A stretch of DNA of 64,000 nucleotides from Oceanicaulis sp. HLUCCA04 (GTDB lineage: Bacteria; Pseudomonadota; Alphaproteobacteria; Caulobacterales; Maricaulaceae): contig LJSH01000005.1 of assembly GCA_001314625.1 (NCBI GenBank), positions 58,285 to 122,284 on the forward strand. The letters are read 5' to 3'. A program made the position numbers and the translations under genes. Position 1 is the first letter of the stretch; each line of letters opens with the position of its first letter. Positions 25,755-35,030 of this stretch are shown one piece after another. The notes beneath the pieces were generated by a model that was not told where the DNA came from, did not search any database, and saw only the letters and a list, made by a program, of their open reading frames with translations.

Positions 25755-27205
25755 GCAGCGTCGCGCAGCCAGCCCCGGACGTGGAGGGCAGCAGATTCAT
25801 TCTGCCATCCTTTGCCCGCACGACGGCCTTCCGCCTGACCTTGCTGTCGGCCGCCTTGTTCGCGTTCTCCAGCTTTGTGATCCTGGCGCTGGTCTACGCG
25901 GCGACCGTGACGGCCGGTGTGCGCCGGGCCGACAATGCGATTGCGCAGGAAAGCATCGCCATCGAGGCGCGCTTTCGCGCTGAAGGGCCGGCGGCGGCCA
26001 ATCGCTATATCGTGCAGCGCTCCGTCGCGGGCGGCGAGTTTCTATATCTCCTGAACCAGCCTTCCGGCCGGCGCCTTTCCGGCAATATATCCAATCTCCC
26101 CTCAACCCGGCCTGATGATCAGGGGCGCGTACGCTTTACCTATGAACGCGCGCGGGTCGGCGGACAGAGCACGGCAGAGCCCAGCCGGGCCGCCCGCGGC
26201 CTCATCAGCAATCTGGAGGGCGGATACACCCTCTTCGTCGGTCTGGATGTGGAGGATGAGGCCCGCTTTGTGACCTACATCCTTAACTCGGTGCTCATCG
26301 CCTCCGGTCTGGCCGTTGCGATGGGCATCGTCTCAGGCGCACTTGTCAGCCGCCGCTTTTCGCGCCGTCTGGATGATATCAATGCGGCGGCGCGCGAAGT
26401 GATGGCCGGCCGTTTGCAGAGCCGCGCTCCGCGCAATTTCTCCGGAGATGAGCTCGATGATCTGGCGTCGAATTTCAATGACATGCTGGACCGGGTTGAA
26501 CGTCTCATGCAGCGCATGCGCTCGGCCGGCGATTCCATCGCCCATGACTTGCGCCTGCCATTGACGCGGATGCGCGGCCGCCTGGAATCCGCCCTTGTGG
26601 ATGCGGGCGATCTGGCCGACCGGGAGGCCGCCCTTGCGCAGGCCATTTCCGACGCTGACGAACTTCTCAAAACCTTCAACGCGGTCCTGTCTCTGTCGCG
26701 CCTTCAGACAGGCGAACGCCGGCGGGCATTCGAAACGCTTGATCTGGCCGCCATCATCGCCGATGTCGCCGAGCTGTATGAACCGGTTTGCGAGGAGACA
26801 GGTCACGAGTTTGCCGTGGATGCCGCCGATGGCCTGACCATTCTGGGCGACCGGGAGCTGGTTGCGCAGGCTACCGCCAATCTTGTCGACAACGCCATCA
26901 AGTACACGCCCGAAGGCGGGGCGATCATGCTGCGCGTGCGCTCGACATCAAGCGGCGCGGTGGAACTGTCGGTCACAGATACCGGCCCTGGTATCGCGCC
27001 AGAGGAACGCCCGCGCGTGCTGGAGCGGTTTGTCCGCCTGGAAGCCAGCCGCAACTTGCCCGGTGTGGGACTGGGGCTGTCGCTGGTGCAGGCCATTGCC
27101 GAAGTGCATGGCGCAGAATTATCTCTGGACGATGGACCCGGAGCGTCCAATGGCGATGGAACCGGGCTGCGCATCGCCTTGCTGTTTCCGCGCCATCGCG
27201 CTTGA
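25751..27205 (+). CDS. Sensor histidine kinase paired with the degP-linked regulator
   Basis: About 484 aa from a GTG start overlapping the regulator. Two membrane helices (residues ~28-55 and ~176-200) flank a ~120 aa periplasmic sensor. HAMP is followed by HisKA with His265 (DSIAHDLRLPLTRM), and the HATPase domain shows LVDNAIKYTPEGG, DTGPGI and GVGLGLSLV. The DLRLPLTRMR-type H-box is typical of OmpR-linked kinases in this group. Confidence 0.95.
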   Translation: MSSVAQPAPDVEGSRFILPSFARTTAFRLTLLSAALFAFSSFVILALVYAATVTAGVRRADNAIAQESIAIEARFRAEGPAAANRYIVQRSVAGGEFLYLLNQPSGRRLSGNISNLPSTRPDDQGRVRFTYERARVGGQSTAEPSRAARGLISNLEGGYTLFVGLDVEDEARFVTYILNSVLIASGLAVAMGIVSGALVSRRFSRRLDDINAAAREVMAGRLQSRAPRNFSGDELDDLASNFNDMLDRVERLMQRMRSAGDSIAHDLRLPLTRMRGRLESALVDAGDLADREAALAQAISDADELLKTFNAVLSLSRLQTGERRRAFETLDLAAIIADVAELYEPVCEETGHEFAVDAADGLTILGDRELVAQATANLVDNAIKYTPEGGAIMLRVRSTSSGAVELSVTDTGPGIAPEERPRVLERFVRLEASRNLPGVGLGLSLVQAIAEVHGAELSLDDGPGASNGDGTGLRIALLFPRHRA

Positions 27206-27247
27206 TACGCTTGCCATCAGGGCAGCGAGCGGGCCAGTTTGCAGCCC

Positions 27248-30115
27248 ATGAAGACCCCCATTTCCCAGCTCATATCCGTCAGATTGCCTGTGCTCGATCC
27301 CGTGCAGGCTGAACGCGCCCGCGCGGCGATTGCGCCCGGCGCGCTGGAGCCCTGGCCAACGCAATTTCTTGATGCGGTGATGTCGGCCTCGCCCTATCTG
27401 GCGCGGCTTATGGCAAAGCGTGCTGACACGTTGCGCGCACTTGCCGAAATGCCGCCTCATGCATTGGTCGAAACGGCGAGCGAATGCGCGCGAACGGCGT
27501 GTGGCGAAACCAGCGAGGCTGACGCCATGCGTGTGCTTCGCGAAGCGAAGATGGATGTCCATCTGATTACGGCGCTGGCCGATCTCTCTGGCGCGTGGAC
27601 CTTGCGGGAGACCACAGCAGCCCTGTCCTCATTTGCAGACGCCGCGCTTCACGGCGCGCTGGGATTTGCCGCCCGCGAGATGGGGCTGGCTGGCGAGGAT
27701 GGTGCGATACCGGGTTATGCGGTGCTCGCGCTGGGCAAGCTGGGCACGCAAAGCCTGAATTATTCATCCGATATCGATCTGGTTATCGTCTGGGAGGCCG
27801 GCCGGTTTGTTGTGCCGGAGGGCAAGGAGCCGCAAAAGCTCGCGACGCGCCTCGCCCAGCGGCTGGTCCGGCTGATGAGCGAGCCCACGGCAGACGGATA
27901 TGTCTTTCGCACAGATTTGCGCCTGCGCCCTGATCCGTCGTCCACGCCGCTGGCTGTCAATGGGGATATGGCCCGCCATTATTTCGAGGCGGTCGGCCAG
28001 AACTGGGAGCGGGCGGCCTATGCAAAGGCGCGTGCGGTGGCCGGTGATATCGAAACAGGCAAGTCGTTTATCCGCGATCTGGACCCTTTCATCTGGCGGC
28101 GCACGCTGGACTTTGCGGCGGTGGAAGACATTCGCGCTCTGGCCAAGCAGATACAGGCAGTGGGCAAACGCGCAGAGCTTAACGTGGCCGGCCACGACCT
28201 GAAGCTGGGACTGGGCGGTATCCGGGAGGTGGAGTTTTACGCCCAGGTGCTCCAGCTGGTGTTTGGCGGCCGGAAGAACGAGGTGCGTGCTGCCGGTACG
28301 CTCAGCGCGCTGGAAGCCTTGTCAGCCGCGCAGCTTGTCGAGCCGGAAACGGCGGTGATGCTGGGCGATGCCTACACCTTCCTGCGCCATGCCGAGCACC
28401 GCATCCAGATGCTCGATGACGAGCAGACCCAGACGCTTCCCGCTGACCCCCAGCGCCGGACGCGCGTGGCGGCATTGGCCGGATTTGACACGCTGGAGCG
28501 CTTTGACGAGCGGGTGCGCGATACGCTGCGCGCCATCCATAACGCGTTCTCCGAGCAATTTGAGGATGGCGAGAGCCTGGCGACCCGTGAAGGCAGTCTG
28601 GTGCTTACCGGCGTCGAACCCACACCCGATACGCTTGCAACATTGTCGCGCCTCGGCTTTTCCGATCCGGTGCGGATTTGGAACCAGCTGGCGGGCTGGG
28701 CGGCCGGCAGGGCGCGGGCGGCGCGCACCGAGCGGGCAAGGCGGCTGTTCTCGCGCCTCGCTCCACGGCTGGTCGAAGCGATCGGCGCAACCGGAGATGC
28801 CGACGCCGCCTTTGCCCGATTTTCTGCCTTCTTTGAGGGCCTGCCGTCCGGCGTGCAGCCCTTGTCGCTGCTGGCGGCCCACCCTGCGCTGGCTGACGAG
28901 CTGATTTCCATTCTGGGGCTCGCCCCGCGTCTTTCCAGCGAGATCGGCAAGCGTCCGGCCTTGCTCGACGTCATGCTGGAGCCCGCCTTCACGGCGCCCT
29001 TGTCGGAAGCCGAAACTGGCGCGGATGTGCTCAATGACCGCCTCAGCCGGGCACCGGGATTCGAGGACGCGATGAATGTCGCGCGCCGGTTTGTCCGCGA
29101 AGAGCGTTTGCGTATCGGTGCGCAGCTTCTGCTGGGGCGTGCCAGTGCCAGTGACGCAGCCCGCGCGTATTCGGTCCTGGCCCGCCAGAGCGTTCAGGCG
29201 ATGGCAGAAGCCGCCGAGGCGCAAATGATCCGCCGTCATGGCAAGCCGCCCGGCCAGTGGCATGTTCTGGGGATGGGAAAGCTGGGCGGCGGGGAATTGT
29301 CAGCCGACTCCGATCTCGATCTCATTGTCGTGTACGAACCCGAAGCCGAACAGTCAGAAGGTGGTCAGCCGCTGGATACGCCGGTCTGGTTTACGCGCTT
29401 CACCCAGCGCCTTGTCTCGGCCCTGTCCGCGCCGACCGAGGAGGGTTTGCTCTATCCGGTCGATCTGGCGCTGCGCCCGTCAGGCTCGGCAGGCCCGGTG
29501 GCGGTCGCGCTGAAGCGGTTTGAGACCTATTACCGCGAGGAAGCCTGGGTCTGGGAGCGCATGGCGATGACGCGTGCCAGCCTTGTCGCCTCAAGCGGCG
29601 ACGGCATGCGCGTCAGGGCGGCGATTGCACAAGCCATCAACGGCCACACCTTGAACCCGGCCGAGGTGTGCATGGCGGCCCGTGATATGCGCGTGCGCCT
29701 GGAGCGCGACAAGCCGGCGGCATCGTCCTGGGATCTGAAGCTGCGCGAAGGCGGGCTTCTGGATATCGAGTTCACGGCGCAGGCCGGGCTTGTCGCCAGA
29801 CGGCTGGGCGGGGTGCCAGCGACACGAAGCGCACTGGAGACACTTGCCGCCGATGGATGGCTGACGCCGGGAGATGCCCGCGAGCTCAGCGCGGCGCACA
29901 GCCTCTATGAGGCGGTGACCCAGCTGACGCGGCTTGCGCATGGCAGCGGATTTGACCCGCGCGATGCCAGCGAGCCGTTTGCCCGGCGTCTGGCACGCGC
30001 TGCCGGGTGCAGCGATCTGGCCGCGCTCAAGGATCGTGTGGAGGAATGCGCCAGCGCAACCCGGCGCATTTTTATCTCGACAACAGAAAAAATCTCACAC
30101 GCGGGCGACGGATAG
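27248..30115 (+). CDS. glnE: Bifunctional glutamine synthetase adenylyltransferase/deadenylase GlnE
   Basis: About 955 aa from ATG 27248 (a TTG at 27239 gives 958). Two nucleotidyltransferase domains are visible: the deadenylase half with GYAVLALGKLGTQSLNYSSDIDLVIVWE and the adenylylase half with VLGMGKLGGGELSADSDLDLIVVY, each followed by a GlnD-type helical domain (LKLGLGGIREVEFYAQ; WDLKLREGGLLDIEF). It tunes glutamine synthetase by adding or removing AMP in response to PII. Length is typical. Confidence 0.97.
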   Translation: MKTPISQLISVRLPVLDPVQAERARAAIAPGALEPWPTQFLDAVMSASPYLARLMAKRADTLRALAEMPPHALVETASECARTACGETSEADAMRVLREAKMDVHLITALADLSGAWTLRETTAALSSFADAALHGALGFAAREMGLAGEDGAIPGYAVLALGKLGTQSLNYSSDIDLVIVWEAGRFVVPEGKEPQKLATRLAQRLVRLMSEPTADGYVFRTDLRLRPDPSSTPLAVNGDMARHYFEAVGQNWERAAYAKARAVAGDIETGKSFIRDLDPFIWRRTLDFAAVEDIRALAKQIQAVGKRAELNVAGHDLKLGLGGIREVEFYAQVLQLVFGGRKNEVRAAGTLSALEALSAAQLVEPETAVMLGDAYTFLRHAEHRIQMLDDEQTQTLPADPQRRTRVAALAGFDTLERFDERVRDTLRAIHNAFSEQFEDGESLATREGSLVLTGVEPTPDTLATLSRLGFSDPVRIWNQLAGWAAGRARAARTERARRLFSRLAPRLVEAIGATGDADAAFARFSAFFEGLPSGVQPLSLLAAHPALADELISILGLAPRLSSEIGKRPALLDVMLEPAFTAPLSEAETGADVLNDRLSRAPGFEDAMNVARRFVREERLRIGAQLLLGRASASDAARAYSVLARQSVQAMAEAAEAQMIRRHGKPPGQWHVLGMGKLGGGELSADSDLDLIVVYEPEAEQSEGGQPLDTPVWFTRFTQRLVSALSAPTEEGLLYPVDLALRPSGSAGPVAVALKRFETYYREEAWVWERMAMTRASLVASSGDGMRVRAAIAQAINGHTLNPAEVCMAARDMRVRLERDKPAASSWDLKLREGGLLDIEFTAQAGLVARRLGGVPATRSALETLAADGWLTPGDARELSAAHSLYEAVTQLTRLAHGSGFDPRDASEPFARRLARAAGCSDLAALKDRVEECASATRRIFISTTEKISHAGDG

Positions 30116-30185
30116 GGCGGGGTGGCTCCGTTAGACGCGGTGCAGAGGGACACCTGCTCACCGAAACAATCGGAGATACCAAGCC

Positions 30186-30785
30186 ATGAAAGATTCCCTG
30201 AAACTGGCCGTTGCCGCATTGGCGCTCGGCTTTACCGCCCTGCCGGCCATGACTGCCGGCGCCTTTGCAGAAACCGCCGTGCAGGAAGCGGGCGCCGGTG
30301 AACGCGGCGAGCATCGCGGCGGCCGCTGGGGTCACCGCCGCGGCCATCGTGGCCACCATGCCAGCCCGGAAGCCTTCGCAGAGCGCATGAGCCAGATCGA
30401 CGCCAATAGCGATGGCACGATCACACGCGCGGAATTCCAGGCCAGTCACAGCGCCATGTTTGACCGCATGGATGTGAACAATGACGGTGTTGCCAACGCG
30501 GCTGACCGTGAATTGCTGCGCGAGCTGTGGGTAGAGTTTGCCGCCGAGCGCGGTGTTGACGTCGGTGCCGGACATCGTCCGGGCCGTCGTGGCGGTGACC
30601 GCGAGATCAGCCGGGCAGACTTCGAAGCGCGCGGCAATACGATGTTTGACCGCATGGCGGGCGAGGGTAATGATTCAGTCACCATCGCAGCGCTGCAGGA
30701 ACGCCGTGAGGAGATGCGCGGCCGCTGGCAGGAGCGCCGTGAGCAATGGCGTAGCCGCCGGGAAGATCGCCGTAGCCGCGACTAG
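30186..30785 (+). CDS. Exported EF-hand calcium-binding-like protein
   Basis: About 199 aa. Signal peptide residues 1-29 is followed by a His/Gly/Arg-rich stretch (residues ~38-58). Two EF-hand loops are clear: DANSDGTITRAEF and DVNNDGVANAAD. A degenerate repeat (ISRADFEARGNTMFDRM) follows, and the tail is Arg/Glu/Trp-rich. Likely periplasmic. It is immediately followed by an ECF sigma gene, and its His/Arg-rich region resembles the tail of the Spy-like protein at 31884, suggesting a shared metal-linked envelope role. Confidence 0.88.
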   Translation: MKDSLKLAVAALALGFTALPAMTAGAFAETAVQEAGAGERGEHRGGRWGHRRGHRGHHASPEAFAERMSQIDANSDGTITRAEFQASHSAMFDRMDVNNDGVANAADRELLRELWVEFAAERGVDVGAGHRPGRRGGDREISRADFEARGNTMFDRMAGEGNDSVTIAALQERREEMRGRWQERREQWRSRREDRRSRD

Positions 30786-30793
30786 GCTGGCGA

Positions 30794-31468
30794 TTGAATG
30801 AAACCATTGTTGTCAGGGAGGCGTCCATCCGGCCGGTTCTGCGTGTCATTACCGGATCGGGACCAGGCGCCGCCCCTGACAGCGATGCCGCCCTTGCGCG
30901 CGCGCTGTCGCGCGGCGACAGGGTGGTCATGCAGGACTTCATCGCCCGCAGCCTGCCGAAGATCACAGGAATTGCGCGGCGCCTGCTCGGCGATAACAGT
31001 GAGGCGGAAGACGTCGCTCAGGAAACCTACCTCAAGGTATGGCGCAATGCAGACAAATGGTCTGAGCGAGGTGTGAGATTTGATAGCTGGGTGATGAGGA
31101 TTGCGGTCAATCTTTGTTATGACCGTCTCAGAAAGCGCCGCGAATTGGCCTTGCCGGAGGGGTTTGAACGTGAGGACCCGGAGCCCGGCGCAGAGGCCAT
31201 CCTGGCCGGTAAGGACAGCCGGAGCGCCGTGCTGGCGGCGGTGGCAGGCCTGCCGGACCGTCAAAGACTGGCGCTGGAACTTTGTCATTTTCAGGAACTG
31301 GGCAATGGCGCGGCAGCCGAGATAATGGAGATCAGCGTGGAAGCGATTGAGTCCCTTCTTTCCCGAGCGCGGCGCACCTTGCGCGAACGCCTTGCGCCCG
31401 AAGCGGGGGATCTGCTCGATACGCTTAGCCGCAGCCGAAGGGACGACAGCCGGGGAGAGCCGATATGA
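30794..31468 (+). CDS. ECF-type RNA polymerase sigma factor
   Basis: About 224 aa. Region 2 (FIARSLPKITGIARRLLGDNSEAEDVAQETYLKVWRNADKW...SWVMRIAVNLCYDRLRKRR) and region 4 (LPDRQRLALELCHFQELGNGAAAEIMEISVEAIESLLSRARRTLRERL) are well conserved. The start is uncertain: TTG 30794 is the first in-frame candidate after the previous gene, with a weak ribosome site, and the first ~25 residues are not conserved-looking. The overlapping downstream gene (ATGA) is a probable anti-sigma factor. Confidence 0.92.
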   Translation: MNETIVVREASIRPVLRVITGSGPGAAPDSDAALARALSRGDRVVMQDFIARSLPKITGIARRLLGDNSEAEDVAQETYLKVWRNADKWSERGVRFDSWVMRIAVNLCYDRLRKRRELALPEGFEREDPEPGAEAILAGKDSRSAVLAAVAGLPDRQRLALELCHFQELGNGAAAEIMEISVEAIESLLSRARRTLRERLAPEAGDLLDTLSRSRRDDSRGEPI

Positions 31469-31887
31469 ATAAGGAGCGGTTTTTCGAAATCCTGAGTGCC
31501 TATGGCGCAGATCCGGCCCGCTGGCCGACGGGTGAACGCGCCGCTGCCCTTGCGTTTAAAGAGGCACACCCGGATACGGCATTCGCCCTGCAAAATGATG
31601 CGGCGCGGCTGGATGATGCGCTCGAGATGGCTCGCCTCGCGCCGCCGCCGGCCGGTCTGCAGGCTGCGATCCTCGCTGCCGGTCAGGCAGAGACGCGGTT
31701 TGCGCCCTCCTGGGCGCGGCTGGCAGCGGTACTGGCGTTGAGCGCGGGTCTGGGCCTTGGCTGGGCTGGTGCCGGGATGAGCGGTGCCAGTGAGGGCGAC
31801 GCTGCTTATGCGCTGGCGTTTTCCAGCCTGGAAGAACCGGCTTTCGATGAGGTGAACGATTTTCTGGGTGATGAGGCGAGCCAATGA
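31465..31887 (+). CDS. Probable membrane anti-sigma factor
   Basis: About 140 aa. A soluble N-terminal part (MNKERFFEILSAYGADPARWPTGERAAALAF) is followed by one membrane helix (residues ~85-105, WARLAAVLALSAGLGLGWAGAGM) and a short periplasmic tail. The AYGADPxRWP start recurs in small proteins next to ECF sigma genes in alphaproteobacteria. It overlaps the sigma gene (ATGA at 31465) and the next gene (31884). Anti-sigma role is inferred from layout. Confidence 0.75.
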   Translation: MNKERFFEILSAYGADPARWPTGERAAALAFKEAHPDTAFALQNDAARLDDALEMARLAPPPAGLQAAILAAGQAETRFAPSWARLAAVLALSAGLGLGWAGAGMSGASEGDAAYALAFSSLEEPAFDEVNDFLGDEASQ

Positions 31888-32441
31888 GCTGGTTTGAAGG
31901 GCGGCGCTTCTGGATTGCGCTACTCGTCGTGTCGCTGGGCGCCAACGGTGTACTGGCGGGCATTGTCGCCCGTGGCGCGTTCGTGTCCGCCTCTGCCGGG
32001 GAGGAGCGCGAGCGCCCGGCCATAGCCCGCGGCCGGTTCAGCCCGCGCAGCTTCATTGCCGCGCTCCCCGAGGACCGGCGCGCGAGCGCCCGCAATGAGC
32101 TGCGCAATGGCCTCAGAGAGCTGCGGCCCCTGTTCTCCGAACTGATCGGCCAGCGCCGGGAGCTCAACGCCCTGCTGCGCGCCGAGACGTTCGACGAGGC
32201 TGCCGTACTCGAAGTGATGGCTGAAATCCGGGCCATTCGCGCACGCCTTGATGCCGGCGGGGAAGCCATCATCGTCGACATAGTTTCCGACCTTGATCCG
32301 GAAGTGCGCAGCCGCGCGCTGGAGGCGGCCTACGGATCAGGCGGGCCGCAAACCGGCCGCCGGGGCGGGCCGCGCCATGAGCGCAGACATGATGAGGGCA
32401 GGCGCGGTGAACATCATCGCGAACGGGCCGGAGACGAGTGA
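31884..32441 (+). CDS. Spy/CpxP/ZraP-like periplasmic heavy-metal sensor protein
   Basis: About 185 aa. One N-terminal membrane anchor (residues ~8-30) leads to a helical periplasmic domain (LPEDRRASARNELRNGLRELRPLFSELIGQRRELNALLRAETFDEAAVLEVMAEIRAIRARLD) typical of the heavy-metal-resistance/Spy-like superfamily. The C-terminus (last ~30 residues) is rich in His, Arg and Gly, which could bind metal. Overlaps the anti-sigma gene. Converges with the PleC-like gene one base after its stop. Confidence 0.85.
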   Translation: MSWFEGRRFWIALLVVSLGANGVLAGIVARGAFVSASAGEERERPAIARGRFSPRSFIAALPEDRRASARNELRNGLRELRPLFSELIGQRRELNALLRAETFDEAAVLEVMAEIRAIRARLDAGGEAIIVDIVSDLDPEVRSRALEAAYGSGGPQTGRRGGPRHERRHDEGRRGEHHRERAGDE

Positions 32442-34979
32442 CTACTCGGCGGCCTCGTTGATGGCCTCGCTGCCTTCGCCATTTCTGCCGGCCTGAAGGG
32501 CGGGAATGGTGAAGGAGATGGTGGTGCCCTTGCCCAGCACCGAGTCGATACGCAGCTCGCCGCCATGCAATTCGATCAGTGATTTGGACAGCGCCAGCCC
32601 CAGGCCGGAGCCTTGATAACTCTTGGAGTGCTGGCTTTCGATCTGCTCGAAAGGACGCCCGAGGCGGGGCAGGTCCTCTTCGGCGATGCCAATTCCGGTA
32701 TCGGCCACCTGCAGCACAATCCCGTCTGCCGCCTCAAATCCCCGCACGAAGATACGGCCACCTTGAGGCGTGAACTTCACCGCATTCGACAGAAGGTTCA
32801 GCAGGATCTGCTTGAGCGCGCGCGGATCGGCCTCGACTTCGGGAAGATCGGCGCATTCTGTGCGCACCTGCAGGCTTTTCTCCTGCACCCGTGCGCCGAT
32901 GAAGCGCACACACTGGGCAATTATTTCTGCGGGGTCCAGCGGCTCGGTCTGCAAGGTCAGCTTGCCTGCCTCGATCTTCGACATGTCCAGAATGTCATTG
33001 ATGAGCGAGAGCAGATGCCCCCCGGAATTGTGGATGTCACCGGCGTATTCAATGTAGCGGTCATGGCCGAGCGGCCCGAAAATCTGCTTCTGCATCATCT
33101 CGGAGAAGCCGATGATGGCGTTCAGCGGCGTGCGCAGCTCGTGGCTCATATTGGCCAGAAACTCCGATTTTGAGCGATTGGCCTCTTCGGCGCGCAGCTT
33201 TTCCTCGTGATGGCTCTTGGCAAGCCCCTCGATCTGGCGGGACGATTCCTCCAGCTCGTTATAGGACTGGCGCAACTGCTCCTGATTGTCGCGCAGCTCG
33301 CCTTCCTGCTGTTTTAGCAGGGTAATATCAGCGCCCACACTGACCAGTCCGCCATCAACGGTCTGACGCTCTGAATAGTGCAGCCAGCGCCCGTCAGTCA
33401 GCTCCATCTGGAAAGATTCACCATCGTTCTCGGTTGAATGCACGTCGGCAATGGCGGCGGCGGCGGCGGCTTCCACGGCCTCATAGGCCATGCCGGGGCG
33501 GATTGAGCCCTCCGGCAGGTTGAAGAAATCGCGGAATTTGCGGTTCCACAAAACCAGACGGCGCCGGGAGTCCCAAAGGGCAAAGCTCTCGGTCATGGAT
33601 TCCAGCGCCGCACGGAGCCGCGTCTCGGCAGCGATGACCCGCTTCTGCGCGCCTTTGCGTTCGGTCACGTCGATGGCAACGCCGACCAGCCGATGACCGG
33701 GGCCAGCGCCCTCTGCGGCCAGCGGCCGGCCCCGCATCTGCACCCAGACGGCCAGGTTCTGGGCCCGTACTTCCAGATCGACTTCCTCGGCGCGCGAAGC
33801 GGCACGGATAGCCGTGCGCAGGCGCGAACGGTCTTCTCCCGACAGCAGCTGCAGGAAGTCAGGCCCGGACATCTGTGCGGCATCGGGCAGGCCGAGCATC
33901 CGCGCAAACGAATCGGTGATGAACACCGCGTCCGTCTCCAGGTCCCAGTCCCAGACCCCGCACCGCGCGCCTTCAATGGCCAGTCTGAACCGGCGCTCGG
34001 AATCCTGAAGCCGCGCTTCGGTCTTTTTCAGTGCGCCGGTCTGCATCAGCAGGACCACATAGAAGGCGATGGCGGTGAATAGCGGTCCGAAAAACAGCAA
34101 GGCATGGAAGATAAGCGTCATGTTCCAGGCCGTTGAATCCAGTCCGGCCGGACCGATGGCGTATACGTATAGCGGCGCATCACGCAGGCGCGCCACGCCC
34201 AGCACTTGCTCGGTCCCGCCGATCCGCGCGCCTGTCAGCGCGCCGCCTCCTGCATCGCCCAAGGCCCGCGCATCGCGGGTTTGCAGGCCGAAGCGCTCTG
34301 CCGCCAGCGGTGCGCCGGCCACAGCCGCTTCAGGATAGAGGGCGAGCGTGCGCCCAAGATTGTCTGTGAGAACAGCGATGCGCGACGTCCCGTCTGCGCT
34401 CATCAGGTCTGAGGGCGCAGCAAAAGCCAGAAGCGTGCCGACACGCTGGTCCGCCATCGGTATCGGCGCAGCAAGAACGACGTGGCTGCTCTCGCCCGCG
34501 ATACCGGCAATCCATTGCGGGCCACCCAGCGCGGCATCTGCGGCTGCAGCCAGGTCAGCCGGTATCGCGCCTGCGGTCAGCGGCTCGCTTCCCGGCAGCC
34601 ACAGCGCTGCGCCGGATACATGGGCCGATCGCGCAATAGCCTCCACAATGGCTGTCTGGCCGCTATCGGTGTCTGCCGGACCTGACAGGCTGGCTGAGGC
34701 AAAGCTGAGCGCTCCGCGTATCTCTGACAAGCGCCCCGAAACACTTTCCGCGATGAAGGCCGCGCTGCGCACTTGCCGGCTCTCGGCTTCGGCGCGTGCG
34801 GATGACCACTCCATCTGCAGCTTGGCCCAGATGACCGTGCCGAACACGCCAGCAAAAACGACGAGGAAAAGCAGGACAAGCCGGGACAAGCGTGTGCGGC
34901 CGGCGGCAGGCCCGTCCACGGCCGACCGTCCGGGCGGGCGCCGTGCTTCGGCTTTGCGCGCGGTCCGGGCTCGAATCAT
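32442..34979 (-). CDS. pleC: PAS-domain sensor histidine kinase, PleC-like
   Basis: About 845 aa. Two membrane helices (residues ~33-54 and ~288-310) enclose a large periplasmic domain. PAS domains follow (~325-450 and ~460-570), then a coiled coil, HisKA with His613 (ANMSHELRTPLNAIIGFSEMMQ...FGPLG) and an HATPase domain ending GSGLGLALSKSLIELHGG. The HELRTPLNAIIGFSE pattern and the length (Caulobacter PleC is ~842 aa with His610) fit PleC, which acts as DivK phosphatase/kinase in the CtrA pathway. Other DivJ/PleC-family kinases are possible. No receiver domain. Confidence 0.75.
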   Translation of the reverse strand: MIRARTARKAEARRPPGRSAVDGPAAGRTRLSRLVLLFLVVFAGVFGTVIWAKLQMEWSSARAEAESRQVRSAAFIAESVSGRLSEIRGALSFASASLSGPADTDSGQTAIVEAIARSAHVSGAALWLPGSEPLTAGAIPADLAAAADAALGGPQWIAGIAGESSHVVLAAPIPMADQRVGTLLAFAAPSDLMSADGTSRIAVLTDNLGRTLALYPEAAVAGAPLAAERFGLQTRDARALGDAGGGALTGARIGGTEQVLGVARLRDAPLYVYAIGPAGLDSTAWNMTLIFHALLFFGPLFTAIAFYVVLLMQTGALKKTEARLQDSERRFRLAIEGARCGVWDWDLETDAVFITDSFARMLGLPDAAQMSGPDFLQLLSGEDRSRLRTAIRAASRAEEVDLEVRAQNLAVWVQMRGRPLAAEGAGPGHRLVGVAIDVTERKGAQKRVIAAETRLRAALESMTESFALWDSRRRLVLWNRKFRDFFNLPEGSIRPGMAYEAVEAAAAAAIADVHSTENDGESFQMELTDGRWLHYSERQTVDGGLVSVGADITLLKQQEGELRDNQEQLRQSYNELEESSRQIEGLAKSHHEEKLRAEEANRSKSEFLANMSHELRTPLNAIIGFSEMMQKQIFGPLGHDRYIEYAGDIHNSGGHLLSLINDILDMSKIEAGKLTLQTEPLDPAEIIAQCVRFIGARVQEKSLQVRTECADLPEVEADPRALKQILLNLLSNAVKFTPQGGRIFVRGFEAADGIVLQVADTGIGIAEEDLPRLGRPFEQIESQHSKSYQGSGLGLALSKSLIELHGGELRIDSVLGKGTTISFTIPALQAGRNGEGSEAINEAAE

Positions 34980-35030
34980 CCCGTCCAGAATAGGGTTGCA
35001 CGATGGTAAACGTCCAGCCGCGCGAGGCTA

